Source: Clostridiales bacterium (GTDB lineage Bacteria > Bacillota > Clostridia > Saccharofermentanales > UBA5734). From it: a stretch of DNA of 7,536 nucleotides. The notes below the pieces were generated by a model. The model was not told the origin of the DNA and ran no database searches. It saw only the letters and a list, made by a program, of their open reading frames with translations. The DNA is taken from the NCBI GenBank assembly GCA_003451915.1, contig DMJC01000190.1, positions 1 to 7,536 of the forward strand, read 5' to 3'. The position numbers were made by a program, and so were the translations under genes. Position 1 is the first letter of the stretch; every line of letters starts with the position of its first letter. This document shows positions 1 through 6,693 of the stretch, piece after piece.

Positions 1-34
1 TGAAGGATGAAAAATGAAAAATGAAAAATGAAGG
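1..34. repeat. Left arm of heptamer repeat element (TGAARRA units)
   Basis: Five consecutive units are visible: TGAAGGA (1-7), TGAAAAA three times (8-14, 15-21, 22-28) and TGAAGG (29-34). These are the reverse-complement type of the YYTTCAT heptamers at 65-199, so the two arms form an imperfect inverted repeat around the hairpins at 35-71. The element may extend left of the window. No coding function is visible. Confidence 0.8.
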
Positions 35-49
35 GCTCGCTTCGCGAGC
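35..49 (-). terminator. GC hairpin at repeat apex, possible terminator of the topoisomerase operon
   Basis: GCTCGC (35-40) pairs with GCGAGC (44-49) across a 3-nt loop. Read on the minus strand, the hairpin is followed by CCTTCATTTTTCATTTTTCA, which is T-rich but interrupted. It is the only GC-rich stem followed by T-runs found downstream of the minus-strand gene ending at 203, so it could end that transcript. The T-tract does not abut the stem, and the hairpin could instead simply be the core of a repeat element. Confidence 0.4.
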
Positions 50-71
50 ATGAAGGAACATTATCCTTCAT
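50..71. repeat. Second small palindrome in the repeat element
   Basis: ATGAAGGA (50-57) and TCCTTCAT (64-71) are perfect reverse complements separated by 6 nt. The left half is the last unit of the purine orientation and the right half begins the pyrimidine array, so this marks the point where repeat orientation flips. Confidence 0.7.
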
Positions 72-199
72 CCTTCATTCTTCATTCATTCTTCATTCTT
101 CATCCTTCATTCATTCTTCATTCTTCATCCTTCATTCATTCTTCATTCTTCATCCTTCATCCTTCATTCATTCTTCATTCTTCATCCTTCATCCTTCAT
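65..199. repeat. Nested tandem array: 17 (C/T)CTTCAT heptamers with TCAT spacers
   Basis: The stretch parses completely into heptamers CCTTCAT (8 copies) and TCTTCAT (9 copies) plus four TCAT tetramers at 86, 111, 136 and 168. A higher-order 25-bp unit (TCAT, TCTTCAT, TCTTCAT, CCTTCAT) occurs identically at 86-110, 111-135, 136-160 and 168-192. Positions 136-167 and 168-199 are identical 32-mers, which suggests recent unequal duplication or slippage. The array stops three bases before the stop codon at 203-205. Direct repeats without unique spacers exclude CRISPR. Bacterial heptamer arrays of this general kind are known (for example the short tandemly repeated sequences of cyanobacteria), but a relationship is only an analogy. 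Confidence 0.9.
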
Positions 200-202
200 T
201 AT

Positions 203-2065
203 TCACCTTACACCCTCATCATAGACCTTGTCCGCATCAAACAAGCGGCCAAGCTTGTATAGAGCTGCATTACGCAGGGTAAAGCCATTGATCGGTGTTT
301 TGTCAACATAGATATATCCGTTGCCGGCATAAAGATAGGCTGTCGTGCCCAGACCGCCGAAAAGGATGAACCCTTGTTCCCTCAGCCAAATGGCACGTTC
401 ATCAGATCCTGCCAGGATGGATCCGCTGGGGTAGTTGAAAAATTCGACAGGTCGCGTCAGACTGCCGATTTGTGCTTGCCATTTGCCATGATCGGCTTTA
501 ATTTTTTCAAATTCTGAATTGCCGATATCGATAAAGCCATAGGACGAAGAGGCAAACTGCCAGCCGGTCTGCAAGAGACGGTCAATTAGATTACGGGCTT
601 CCTCACGATTTGCAGCGATTTCATCAGCAGTCGGGCTTATTGTTTCATACCCGTTATCAGCCAACGCCAGATTGCGGTCGTCAAGCTGGTCTTCATCAAT
701 GATTTTACCGAAAAGGCACTCGTAGCCAGTCAGAGAAATCGTTCCTTTGGCGCCATCGTGGGAGAAATCGGGATGAGCTGTGACAAAAGTATCCAGCAGG
801 CCAATGGCTTCTGCTTCGCGATCAACAATCATTTGGCCGCTGATATCCTGATAGAGGCCGCTGACCTCACCGCCTTCATCAAAAACAAGATCCCAGCAAT
901 TGCCGGTCTGACGGCGTGAAGCATAGTAATTCAGGCCGTCGATGACCAGGATGATCGGCTTCTTGCCTACCGGCAGCTGCAGGCTGGCACGCTTGCGGTC
1001 GGCTGTATACAGGCGGCTGGCATCGATCAGGATATAATTATTGGCGTACAATTCATCCAATAATACTCGAAATTCATGTGTTGTCAGCATGGTGTCATTG
1101 GCGGCGGCGGCGTAACGATCGTCATCGAAAGCGAGGTCGGGACGAATGATTAATGGTTTGATAGTTATAACCTCAACTGTTCCGTTATAAGAGGCATAGG
1201 CAATTGGCAGATGGCTCGAGCAGACATCAATCGCCTGGCTGACAGTTTCATCTTGCTTATAGACTGCTGCCATTTTTTCCAAAGCGTCGCGTGCTGAAAG
1301 ATAGCGGCCGCCAGCCATCAATGTACGGGCTTTTTCAAGCAAGGGCTGATACATGACTTTTTCACAATCAGCTAACCTTTGACGGGCAAGATCCTGAACA
1401 AATCCAATCATTTTTTCATCTTCAGCCAAGTCTTTGTAGATTTGCCATGCGGCCCAGTATTGCGCATCGGCCAAGTCGGCATAAGCCGCAATGATTTGAG
1501 GTTGAGCAACAGTCATTGCATCAAACTGACCGGGCAAGCCGCCGATTGATTCCTTGAGGTTCGTCAGGCTGGCTAATTGGCCAAAGGCATTCTCCAGCGT
1601 GTTCCGTTCTAAACGCCCATCGAGATAATCTGTGCAGATTTTCCTTAAAAAACTGATCAGGCGAACAGCCGAAGCTTCAGCCATATCTTCAGCGAAAGAC
1701 AGCTCACCTGCTGACAGGCGCTGGTTTATCAGCAATTTCGACTGAATGGCTGAAACCTGGTCATCAATCTGCTTTTCCATGGCCTGTAAAGCAGCCTGGT
1801 ATTTATCCTTGTACTGTTCGACCCAGCTGTCAGTCAGAGCCTTCGCCTGCGTGACACGATATAGCTCGATTGCTTCAGTATATTGCCCGTCAGCCAGCGC
1901 CTGCCGGAAATCATCCAGGATTGTGGATGCCCGCCGTTCGCCGACCATGATGTAATAGCCGACAACACTGCCGCCGATCAGGGCCAGAGTCAGCAGAATG
2001 ATCAGCAGGCGACGCAGGATCGGGCTGCCGGACTGCTTATCATGAATGTATAGTGTCCGTTTCAC
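203..2065 (-). CDS. Membrane-anchored polysaccharide-deacetylase-like protein, probably catalytically inactive
   Basis: A 620-residue protein. After a short basic N-terminus, one hydrophobic segment (about residues 20-41) should anchor it in the membrane with the rest outside. Residues about 45-290 are helix-rich with TPR-like stretches (LADGQYTEAIELYR near 57-70, LMAGGRYLSARDALEKM near 249-265). Residues about 300-620 resemble the NodB-type barrel domain of a clostridial deacetylase family: a KKPIILVIDGLNYY strand, HPDFSHDGAKGTISLTGYE, GWQFASSSYGFID, and YPSGS near 545-549. In relatives as I remember them, these read DDxNYY and SHSWGH. Here the metal Asp is Gly377 and both His are Ser507 and Phe511, while Asp376 remains. 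It may therefore bind rather than cut glycans. The start is GTG, two bases after the preceding stop, with GGAAGG upstream. The next in-frame Met (residue 40) would delete the anchor. It is the third gene of the topoisomerase operon. Family fit is fairly confident; role unknown. Confidence 0.8.
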   Translation of the reverse strand: MKRTLYIHDKQSGSPILRRLLIILLTLALIGGSVVGYYIMVGERRASTILDDFRQALADGQYTEAIELYRVTQAKALTDSWVEQYKDKYQAALQAMEKQIDDQVSAIQSKLLINQRLSAGELSFAEDMAEASAVRLISFLRKICTDYLDGRLERNTLENAFGQLASLTNLKESIGGLPGQFDAMTVAQPQIIAAYADLADAQYWAAWQIYKDLAEDEKMIGFVQDLARQRLADCEKVMYQPLLEKARTLMAGGRYLSARDALEKMAAVYKQDETVSQAIDVCSSHLPIAYASYNGTVEVITIKPLIIRPDLAFDDDRYAAAANDTMLTTHEFRVLLDELYANNYILIDASRLYTADRKRASLQLPVGKKPIILVIDGLNYYASRRQTGNCWDLVFDEGGEVSGLYQDISGQMIVDREAEAIGLLDTFVTAHPDFSHDGAKGTISLTGYECLFGKIIDEDQLDDRNLALADNGYETISPTADEIAANREEARNLIDRLLQTGWQFASSSYGFIDIGNSEFEKIKADHGKWQAQIGSLTRPVEFFNYPSGSILAGSDERAIWLREQGFILFGGLGTTAYLYAGNGYIYVDKTPINGFTLRNAALYKLGRLFDADKVYDEGVR

Positions 2066-2080
2066 GATCAGGGGCCTTCC
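2063..2080 (-). promoter_or_regulatory. RBS and GTG start inside the end of the topoisomerase A gene
   Basis: On the minus strand GGAAGG (2075-2080) lies 9 nt before a GTG codon (2063-2065), and the preceding gene's TGA (2068-2070) sits between them. The ribosome site is thus embedded in the last codons of the upstream gene, a layout that favours re-initiation or translational coupling. No in-frame ATG precedes the membrane segment, so GTG is the supported start. Confidence 0.6.
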
Positions 2081-4266
2081 AGACCGAGCTGGCGATTGGA
2101 AAGCGTGCTTTCACGGATATAGGAACCAACCGCCGGCAAGGTCCTGTTGCGATAATACTGGGGTTCAATAATGTCAGAATCAGCCAGGCGCTTGCAGGAA
2201 ACCATTTTGCTTCCCTTTTTAGACAGTAAAACCTGAACACCCTGCGTCGTCCGGGTTGTCTTGAGCGGTACCGTGGTGCTGTTGAAAACCAGAACCTTTT
2301 TAATGCTGCTGATGACGACAAAATCGGTGTCTTCGAGTAAATGATGAATAGCCACAAGGGGTGAATGTTCGCTATAAGCATTGACCAGCTTTTTCCGGTT
2401 CGTCTTGGTTTCATAGGCCGACAGAGGAACCTTGGCCATTTTGCCGCTGGCAAAGCCAAACAGCAGAAATCCAGCGTAATCATCAGTCAGATGGATAAAA
2501 ACGATCCGCTCACCTTCTTCAAGGCTCAGCAGGTTCGGCGTGTATTCACCAAGATCAGAAGGTTTGTGATCTTTGATTTCAAAGCATTTCATTTTGTAAA
2601 CATTACCACGATCTGAAAACAGTAAAAGATCCGATTTGTTTTTGCCTTCGAGATCCTGGATGATCTGGTCATCTTCTTTGGTCTTCAGCTCACCGGCACT
2701 GCGCAATGACGTAAGGGCCAGTTTTTTTAAGTAACCGTGTTCGGTCAGGAAAAGTCGCAGGCGGAAATCTTCGATCATCTGATGGTCGGTCAGAACTTCG
2801 ACATCATCCTCGTGAACCAGCCGTGTCAGACGTTTTTGGCCGTACTTTTTAGCAACTGCTTCAAGCTGCCGGGTAATCAGTTTGTCAACGCGTTCGCGGT
2901 TTTCCAATGTGGCCTGCAAATCAGCGATTTCATCCAGCAGAGTCTTGATGTCAGCCGTACGCTGCAGAATATACTGGCGATTGAGCTGCCGCAGGCGGAT
3001 TTCAGCTACAAACTCAGCCTGCATTGCATCAATATCGAAACCTGCCATCAGATTGGGCACGACATCAGCTTCTTTTCCCGTTTCGCGCACGATCCGGATG
3101 GCCTTGTCAATATCCAGCAAAATTTTCTCTAAACCACGTAAAAGATGCAATTTCTCAAGTTTTTTCTCGAGATCGAAGCCGATTTCGCGATGAACGCAGG
3201 CTCTTCTCCAGGCTAGCCACTCGCCGATGATCGCCTTGACTCCCAGGACTCGGGGTGTGCCGTTGATCAGTATATTAAAATTACAAGGAAATGTCGTCTG
3301 CAAGGATGTAAAACGGAATAGTTTCTGCATCAAAGCATCCGGATCAGCTGATTTCTTATAATCCAGCGTCAGTTTAAGGCCATCCAGATCGGTCTCGTCG
3401 CGCACATCATTAATTTCCTTGATTTTGCCTGACTTGACCAGTTCAGTGATATCATCAATAATTGCCTCAACCGTTGTGGTATAAGGAATTTCCTTGACTT
3501 CGATGAACCCGTTCTTCTTATCGACCTCGTAGGTGGCCCGCAATTTGACACTGCCGCGACCCGTCTGCAAAATCTGTTCCATTTCCCGCGGACTGTAGAT
3601 TATTTCAGCGCCAGTCGAAAAGTCCGGTGCCGGCAGTACGTCAAGCAGCCGAAATCCGGGATCGCGAATGTAGGCAATGGTCGCCTGGCAAACTTCATTG
3701 AGATTAAATGAACAGATGTTGCTGGCCATACCAACAGCAATACCTTGATTGCTGTTGACAAGGATCGATGGAAAACTGGCTGGCAGCAGCATGGGCTCCT
3801 GCATGGTTCCATCATAGTTTTCCATGAAATCGACACTGTTTTTGTCCAGTCCGCGAAAAATTTCTTCGCAAATCTTGTCCAGTCTTACCTCGGTATAACG
3901 AGATGCGGCATAGGCCATGTCACGAGAATACTGGCGTCCGAAATTCCCCTTGGAATCGACATACGGGTGCAGCAAAGCTCCATTGCCGCGGGTCAGGCGA
4001 ACCATTGTTTCATAAATAGCCTGATCACCGTGCGGATTCAGCTTCATTGTCTGGCCGACAACATTGGCTGATTTGGTCCGGTTGCTGCCCAGCAGGCCCA
4101 TTTTATACATCGTATATAACAATTTGCGATGTGAAGGCTTAAATCCGTCAATTTCCGGTATCGCCCTTGAGACAATGACGCTCATGGCATATGGCATATA
4201 ATTTATTTCAAGCGTTTCAGTTATCGGCTGCTGCTGCAACAGACCGGAATTCAGTGCTTTGGTCAT
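2068..4266 (-). CDS. parC: Type IIA DNA topoisomerase subunit A (ParC/GyrA-like, clostridial divergent type)
   Basis: A 732-residue DNA-binding and cleaving subunit that pairs with the ATPase subunit encoded just upstream; together they pass one duplex through another in the cytoplasm. The winged-helix breakage domain occupies about residues 22-190 and contains the active-site Tyr124 in AASRYTEVRL, preceded by GNFGRQYSRD. NPHGDQAIYET (77-87) replaces the usual HPHGDSAVYDT. NQGIAVGMASNICSFN (173-188) follows. Tower and coiled-coil regions run to about 490 (long helix near 362-392 and 440-470). The C-terminal beta-propeller-like region (about 500-732) contains blade-like repeats such as LLLFSDRGNVYKMK and GFASGKMAKVPLSAYE, but no QRRGGKG GyrA box. 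That favours topoisomerase IV-like activity over negative supercoiling. The protein is shorter than typical GyrA. The ATG has a strong GAGGAGG site 5 nt upstream (4272-4278). The symbol is by analogy; automatic pipelines may call it gyrA. Confidence 0.95.
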   Translation of the reverse strand: MTKALNSGLLQQQPITETLEINYMPYAMSVIVSRAIPEIDGFKPSHRKLLYTMYKMGLLGSNRTKSANVVGQTMKLNPHGDQAIYETMVRLTRGNGALLHPYVDSKGNFGRQYSRDMAYAASRYTEVRLDKICEEIFRGLDKNSVDFMENYDGTMQEPMLLPASFPSILVNSNQGIAVGMASNICSFNLNEVCQATIAYIRDPGFRLLDVLPAPDFSTGAEIIYSPREMEQILQTGRGSVKLRATYEVDKKNGFIEVKEIPYTTTVEAIIDDITELVKSGKIKEINDVRDETDLDGLKLTLDYKKSADPDALMQKLFRFTSLQTTFPCNFNILINGTPRVLGVKAIIGEWLAWRRACVHREIGFDLEKKLEKLHLLRGLEKILLDIDKAIRIVRETGKEADVVPNLMAGFDIDAMQAEFVAEIRLRQLNRQYILQRTADIKTLLDEIADLQATLENRERVDKLITRQLEAVAKKYGQKRLTRLVHEDDVEVLTDHQMIEDFRLRLFLTEHGYLKKLALTSLRSAGELKTKEDDQIIQDLEGKNKSDLLLFSDRGNVYKMKCFEIKDHKPSDLGEYTPNLLSLEEGERIVFIHLTDDYAGFLLFGFASGKMAKVPLSAYETKTNRKKLVNAYSEHSPLVAIHHLLEDTDFVVISSIKKVLVFNSTTVPLKTTRTTQGVQVLLSKKGSKMVSCKRLADSDIIEPQYYRNRTLPAVGSYIRESTLSNRQLGLEGP

Positions 4267-4281
4267 GCAATCCTCCTCTTG

Positions 4282-6267
4282 TCAGCCGACATCCAGCATA
4301 TCCAGGTAAAGATGGCCATTCTGTTCGATATGTGTCTTGCGGCCGGCCAGATTGTCGCCCAGCAGCAAGTCAAAGGTTTCCAGAGTCATCTGCGGATCAC
4401 CAGGCATGACCTGGATCAGCCGGCGAGTTTCCGGACTCATTGTCGTCAGCCACATCATTTCCGGTTCATTTTCACCCAGACCTTTAGACCGCTGGATGGT
4501 GCACTTGTCGGCACCAAGCCTGGCCAGCAGTTCGCTCTTTTCCTTTTCGTTGTAAGCAAAAAAGGTCTGCTCATCTTTGCGGGTCCGCTGGGTAATCTCA
4601 AATAAAGGTGATTCAGCAATAAAAACCTTGCCTTGATCAATCAGAGTCGGCGTCAGGCGGTAGAGCATCGCCAAAATCAGCGTCCGGATCTGAAAGCCAT
4701 CGACATCGGCATCCGTACAGATGATCACTTTATTCCAGCGCAGGCCATTCAAGTCAAAAGCTGATAAATCCTTGTTGTGGCGGGTCTGGATCTCGATACC
4801 GCAGCCGAGCACCTTGATCAGGTCGACAATGATTTCATTCTTGAAAATCGCCTCATAATCGGCTTTCAGGCAATTGAGAATCTTGCCGCGGACCGGAATA
4901 ATTGCCTGAAAATCGGCATCGCGACCCATCTTGCAGGAACCCAGGGCGGAATCACCCTCGACAATATACAACTCACGCCGCTCAACGTCACGCGTCCTGC
5001 AGTCCACGAATTTCTTGACCCGGTTGATCATGTCAACGCTGCCCATCAGTTTTTTCTTGATGTTCAGTCGCTGCTTCTCAGCATTTTCACGGCTGCGTTT
5101 GTTGATCAGGATCTGTTCGATGACCCGGTCACCTTCTGCCTTGTTCTCGATAAACCAGATTTCCAGTTTGCTGCGCAGCAGGTCCGTCATAAATTCCTGG
5201 ATGTACTTGTTATTGATCGCCTTTTTGGTCTGGTTTTCATAGCTGGTCTGGGTGGAAAAAGAGCTGGCCACCAGAATCAAGCTGTCCTGTATGTCAGTAA
5301 AGGAAATTTTGGATTCATTGCCTTTGTATTTGTCACGCATCTTAACCTGCCGGTCGAGTTCATTGACAAATGCGCTGCGCACGGCCTTGTCAGGCGATCC
5401 GCCATATTCCAGCCAGCTCGAGTTGTGGTAATACTCGATACAGTTGATTTCATTGTTAAAGCTGAAAGCAATACTGGCTTTGACTTTGTAATCAGGCTTG
5501 TCACTGCGGTCCCGTCCTTTGCCTGATCCTTCGAAAAGAACGGGCGAACTGATGCCCGAGCCGGTATCCAGCTCGCGTACGTAGCCGAGAATACCTTCTG
5601 GATAATGAAAGGTAAAAGTCTGCTTGCTCTCTTCATCATAAAGGGTAAAGGTTATTCCGGCGTTAACGACAGCCTGGCGCTTGAGTGTTGCCTGGTAATA
5701 GTCCAGCGGTATGATAATCTCAGTAAAAACCTGCCGGTCCGGCCGCCACTTTTGAATGGTACCAGTCTTCTTCCTTGTTGACGGTTCTTTTTGCAAACCG
5801 CCGGCATTCTCACCTTTTTCGAAATGCAAGCCATATTTAAAACCATCGCGGAAAACCGTCACGTCAAAATATTCCGACGCATATTGCGTGGCACAGGCTC
5901 CCAGGCCGTTCAATCCTAAACTGTACTCATAGTTATCGCCGGCGTTGTTGTTATATTTGCCGCCTGCATAAAGTTCACAATAAACCAGTTCCCAGTTGTA
6001 ACGATCTTCTTTGGTATTGTAATCCAGCGGTATGCCGCGGCCATAATCCTTGATCTCGATCGACCCATCCTTGAACCGGCTGACCTCGATCTGCGTGCCA
6101 AAACCCTCACGGGCTTCATCGATCGAATTGGAAAGAATTTCAAAAAAGGAGTGCTGACAACCCTCCAGGTCATCCGAGCCAAAAATGACGCCTGGTCTCA
6201 GCCGGACCCGGTCAGCCCCTTTCAGCGAGGAAATGCTCTCATTGTCATATGCTTTGCTTTTGACCAT
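4282..6267 (-). CDS. parE: Type IIA DNA topoisomerase subunit B (ParE/GyrB-like ATPase and toprim)
   Basis: A 661-residue ATPase subunit of the heterotetrameric topoisomerase. The GHKL ATP-binding domain shows FFEILSNSIDE (41-51; Glu43 and Asn47 match the catalytic and magnesium-binding residues of GyrB), DYGRGIP (74-80) and the glycine-rich lid GLNGLGA (118-124). The transducer domain follows, with QTK at 346-348 carrying the ATP-contacting lysine. The toprim domain has IVEGDSA (435-441) and DADVDG (519-524), the acidic residues that hold magnesium for DNA cleavage. PVRGKILN (458-465) and SKGLGENEPEMMW (594-606) are also family hallmarks. The residue after DADVDG-F is Gln526 where canonical GyrB/ParE have His. 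Length is normal for the short Gram-positive class without the enterobacterial insertion. The ATG is preceded by GGAG 7 nt upstream. First gene of the operon; its stop is 15 bp before the next start. Symbol by analogy with topoisomerase IV. Confidence 0.95.
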   Translation of the reverse strand: MVKSKAYDNESISSLKGADRVRLRPGVIFGSDDLEGCQHSFFEILSNSIDEAREGFGTQIEVSRFKDGSIEIKDYGRGIPLDYNTKEDRYNWELVYCELYAGGKYNNNAGDNYEYSLGLNGLGACATQYASEYFDVTVFRDGFKYGLHFEKGENAGGLQKEPSTRKKTGTIQKWRPDRQVFTEIIIPLDYYQATLKRQAVVNAGITFTLYDEESKQTFTFHYPEGILGYVRELDTGSGISSPVLFEGSGKGRDRSDKPDYKVKASIAFSFNNEINCIEYYHNSSWLEYGGSPDKAVRSAFVNELDRQVKMRDKYKGNESKISFTDIQDSLILVASSFSTQTSYENQTKKAINNKYIQEFMTDLLRSKLEIWFIENKAEGDRVIEQILINKRSRENAEKQRLNIKKKLMGSVDMINRVKKFVDCRTRDVERRELYIVEGDSALGSCKMGRDADFQAIIPVRGKILNCLKADYEAIFKNEIIVDLIKVLGCGIEIQTRHNKDLSAFDLNGLRWNKVIICTDADVDGFQIRTLILAMLYRLTPTLIDQGKVFIAESPLFEITQRTRKDEQTFFAYNEKEKSELLARLGADKCTIQRSKGLGENEPEMMWLTTMSPETRRLIQVMPGDPQMTLETFDLLLGDNLAGRKTHIEQNGHLYLDMLDVG

Positions 6268-6303
6268 TCGTATGCTCCATCTCTTTGTGATGACATCTTC
6301 TCT

Positions 6304-6332
6304 ATTATAAATGAAAGTCGCGTCGGGAGCAA
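6304..6332 (-). promoter_or_regulatory. Promoter of the parE-parC operon
   Basis: On the minus strand a perfect TATAAT (6304-6309) is preceded by TTGCTC (6327-6332) with a 17-bp spacer. The -35 box matches TTGACA only in its first three bases. Transcription should begin near 6297, about 30 nt before the parE ATG, and just downstream of the tRNA-Arg terminator. No operator or riboswitch is evident in the leader. Confidence 0.65.
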
Positions 6333-6363
6333 AAAGATAAAATCATGGCTGTGCTTCGCGAAT

Positions 6364-6414
6364 AAAAAGAGCCGCCTCGCCATAGTTAGCAAACTACTGA
6401 TGAGACAGCTCTTT
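6364..6414 (-). terminator. Intrinsic terminator of tRNA-Arg
   Basis: On the minus strand AAAGAGCTGTCTC (6402-6414) pairs with GAGGCGGCTCTTT (6366-6378) along 13 positions, two of them G-T wobbles, and the 3' side continues as TTTTTATT. The long loop holds a second small stem, TAGTT/AACTA with a 4-nt loop. The structure lies only 4 nt after the tRNA CCA end and separates the tRNA from the parE promoter. Confidence 0.8.
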
Positions 6415-6418
6415 CGAG

Positions 6419-6495
6419 TGGCGAGCCTAGCAGGACTCGAACCTGCGACCCACAGCTTAGAAGGCTGTTGCTCTATCCAACTGAGCTATAGACCC
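6419..6495 (-). tRNA. tRNA-Arg (anticodon UCU)
   Basis: A 77-nt tRNA including an encoded CCA (6419-6421). The acceptor stem is GGGTCTA against TAGGCTC with two wobble pairs. The D-arm AGCTCAGTTGGATAGAGC is canonical. The anticodon stem ACAGC/GCTGT frames the loop CTTCTAA with anticodon TCT (6459-6461), which reads AGA/AGG arginine codons. The T-arm GGTTCGAGTCC is intact. It has its own promoter and terminator, so it is transcribed independently of the adjacent tRNA-Gly. Confidence 0.97.
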
Positions 6496-6500
6496 ATATG

Positions 6501-6531
6501 GGCCGGTTTCATTATAACCGACGAACCGGCC
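6501..6531. repeat. Inverted repeat bracketing the tRNA-Arg -10 box
   Basis: GGCCGGTT (6501-6508) and AACCGGCC (6524-6531) are perfect 8-bp inverted arms 15 bp apart, with the TATAAT box between them. One arm covers the expected start site and the other lies in the promoter spacer. It could be an operator-like site or a DNA hairpin; no regulator can be named. A terminator role is unlikely because no T-run follows either arm. Confidence 0.55.
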
Positions 6532-6539
6532 GGTGGCAA
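6511..6539 (-). promoter_or_regulatory. Promoter of tRNA-Arg
   Basis: On the minus strand TTGCCA (6534-6539, five of six consensus bases) and a perfect TATAAT (6511-6516) are separated by 17 bp. Initiation near 6504 would leave a leader of about 8 nt before the mature tRNA 5' end at 6495. The -35 box overlaps the T-tract of the tRNA-Gly terminator. Confidence 0.75.
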
Positions 6540-6563
6540 GAAAAGGGCGGCTGGTCAGCCGCC
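6538..6563 (-). terminator. Intrinsic terminator of tRNA-Gly
   Basis: On the minus strand GGCGGCTG (6556-6563) pairs with CAGCCGCC (6546-6553) around a very small loop, more realistically 7 bp with a 4-nt loop. It is followed by CTTTTCTT (6538-6545). It begins 8 nt after the tRNA-Gly CCA end, so it should stop that transcript before tRNA-Arg. Confidence 0.8.
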
Positions 6564-6571
6564 GCGGGCAT

Positions 6572-6645
<74 letters not shown>

Positions 6646-6664
6646 ATGAATAACTTGCTTGCTG

Positions 6665-6693
6665 ATTTTAACGCAAGATCTTTTGTTTGTCTA
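6665..6693 (-). promoter_or_regulatory. Promoter of tRNA-Gly
   Basis: On the minus strand TAGACA (6688-6693) and TAAAAT (6665-6670) each match five of six consensus bases and are separated by 17 bp. The expected start near 6658 lies about 13 nt upstream of the tRNA 5' end. Confidence 0.7.

Noticed and set aside
65..199. CRISPR-like array
   Set aside because: Repeats are contiguous 7-mers and 25-mers with no unique spacers of constant length, and no cas genes are present.
28..282. Plus-strand open frames of 84 and 70 codons rich in FILHS-type repeats
   Set aside because: They are direct translations of the heptamer array, overlap the conserved minus-strand gene end, and have no independent protein signature.
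2040..2483. Minus-strand 147-codon frame overlapping the end of the A-subunit gene
   Set aside because: It is an alternate frame within the well-supported C-terminal domain of parC, with no recognisable domain of its own.
4777..5526. Long plus-strand open frame (249 codons)
   Set aside because: It lies entirely antisense to the transducer and toprim regions of parE, whose conserved motifs show the minus strand is the coding one.
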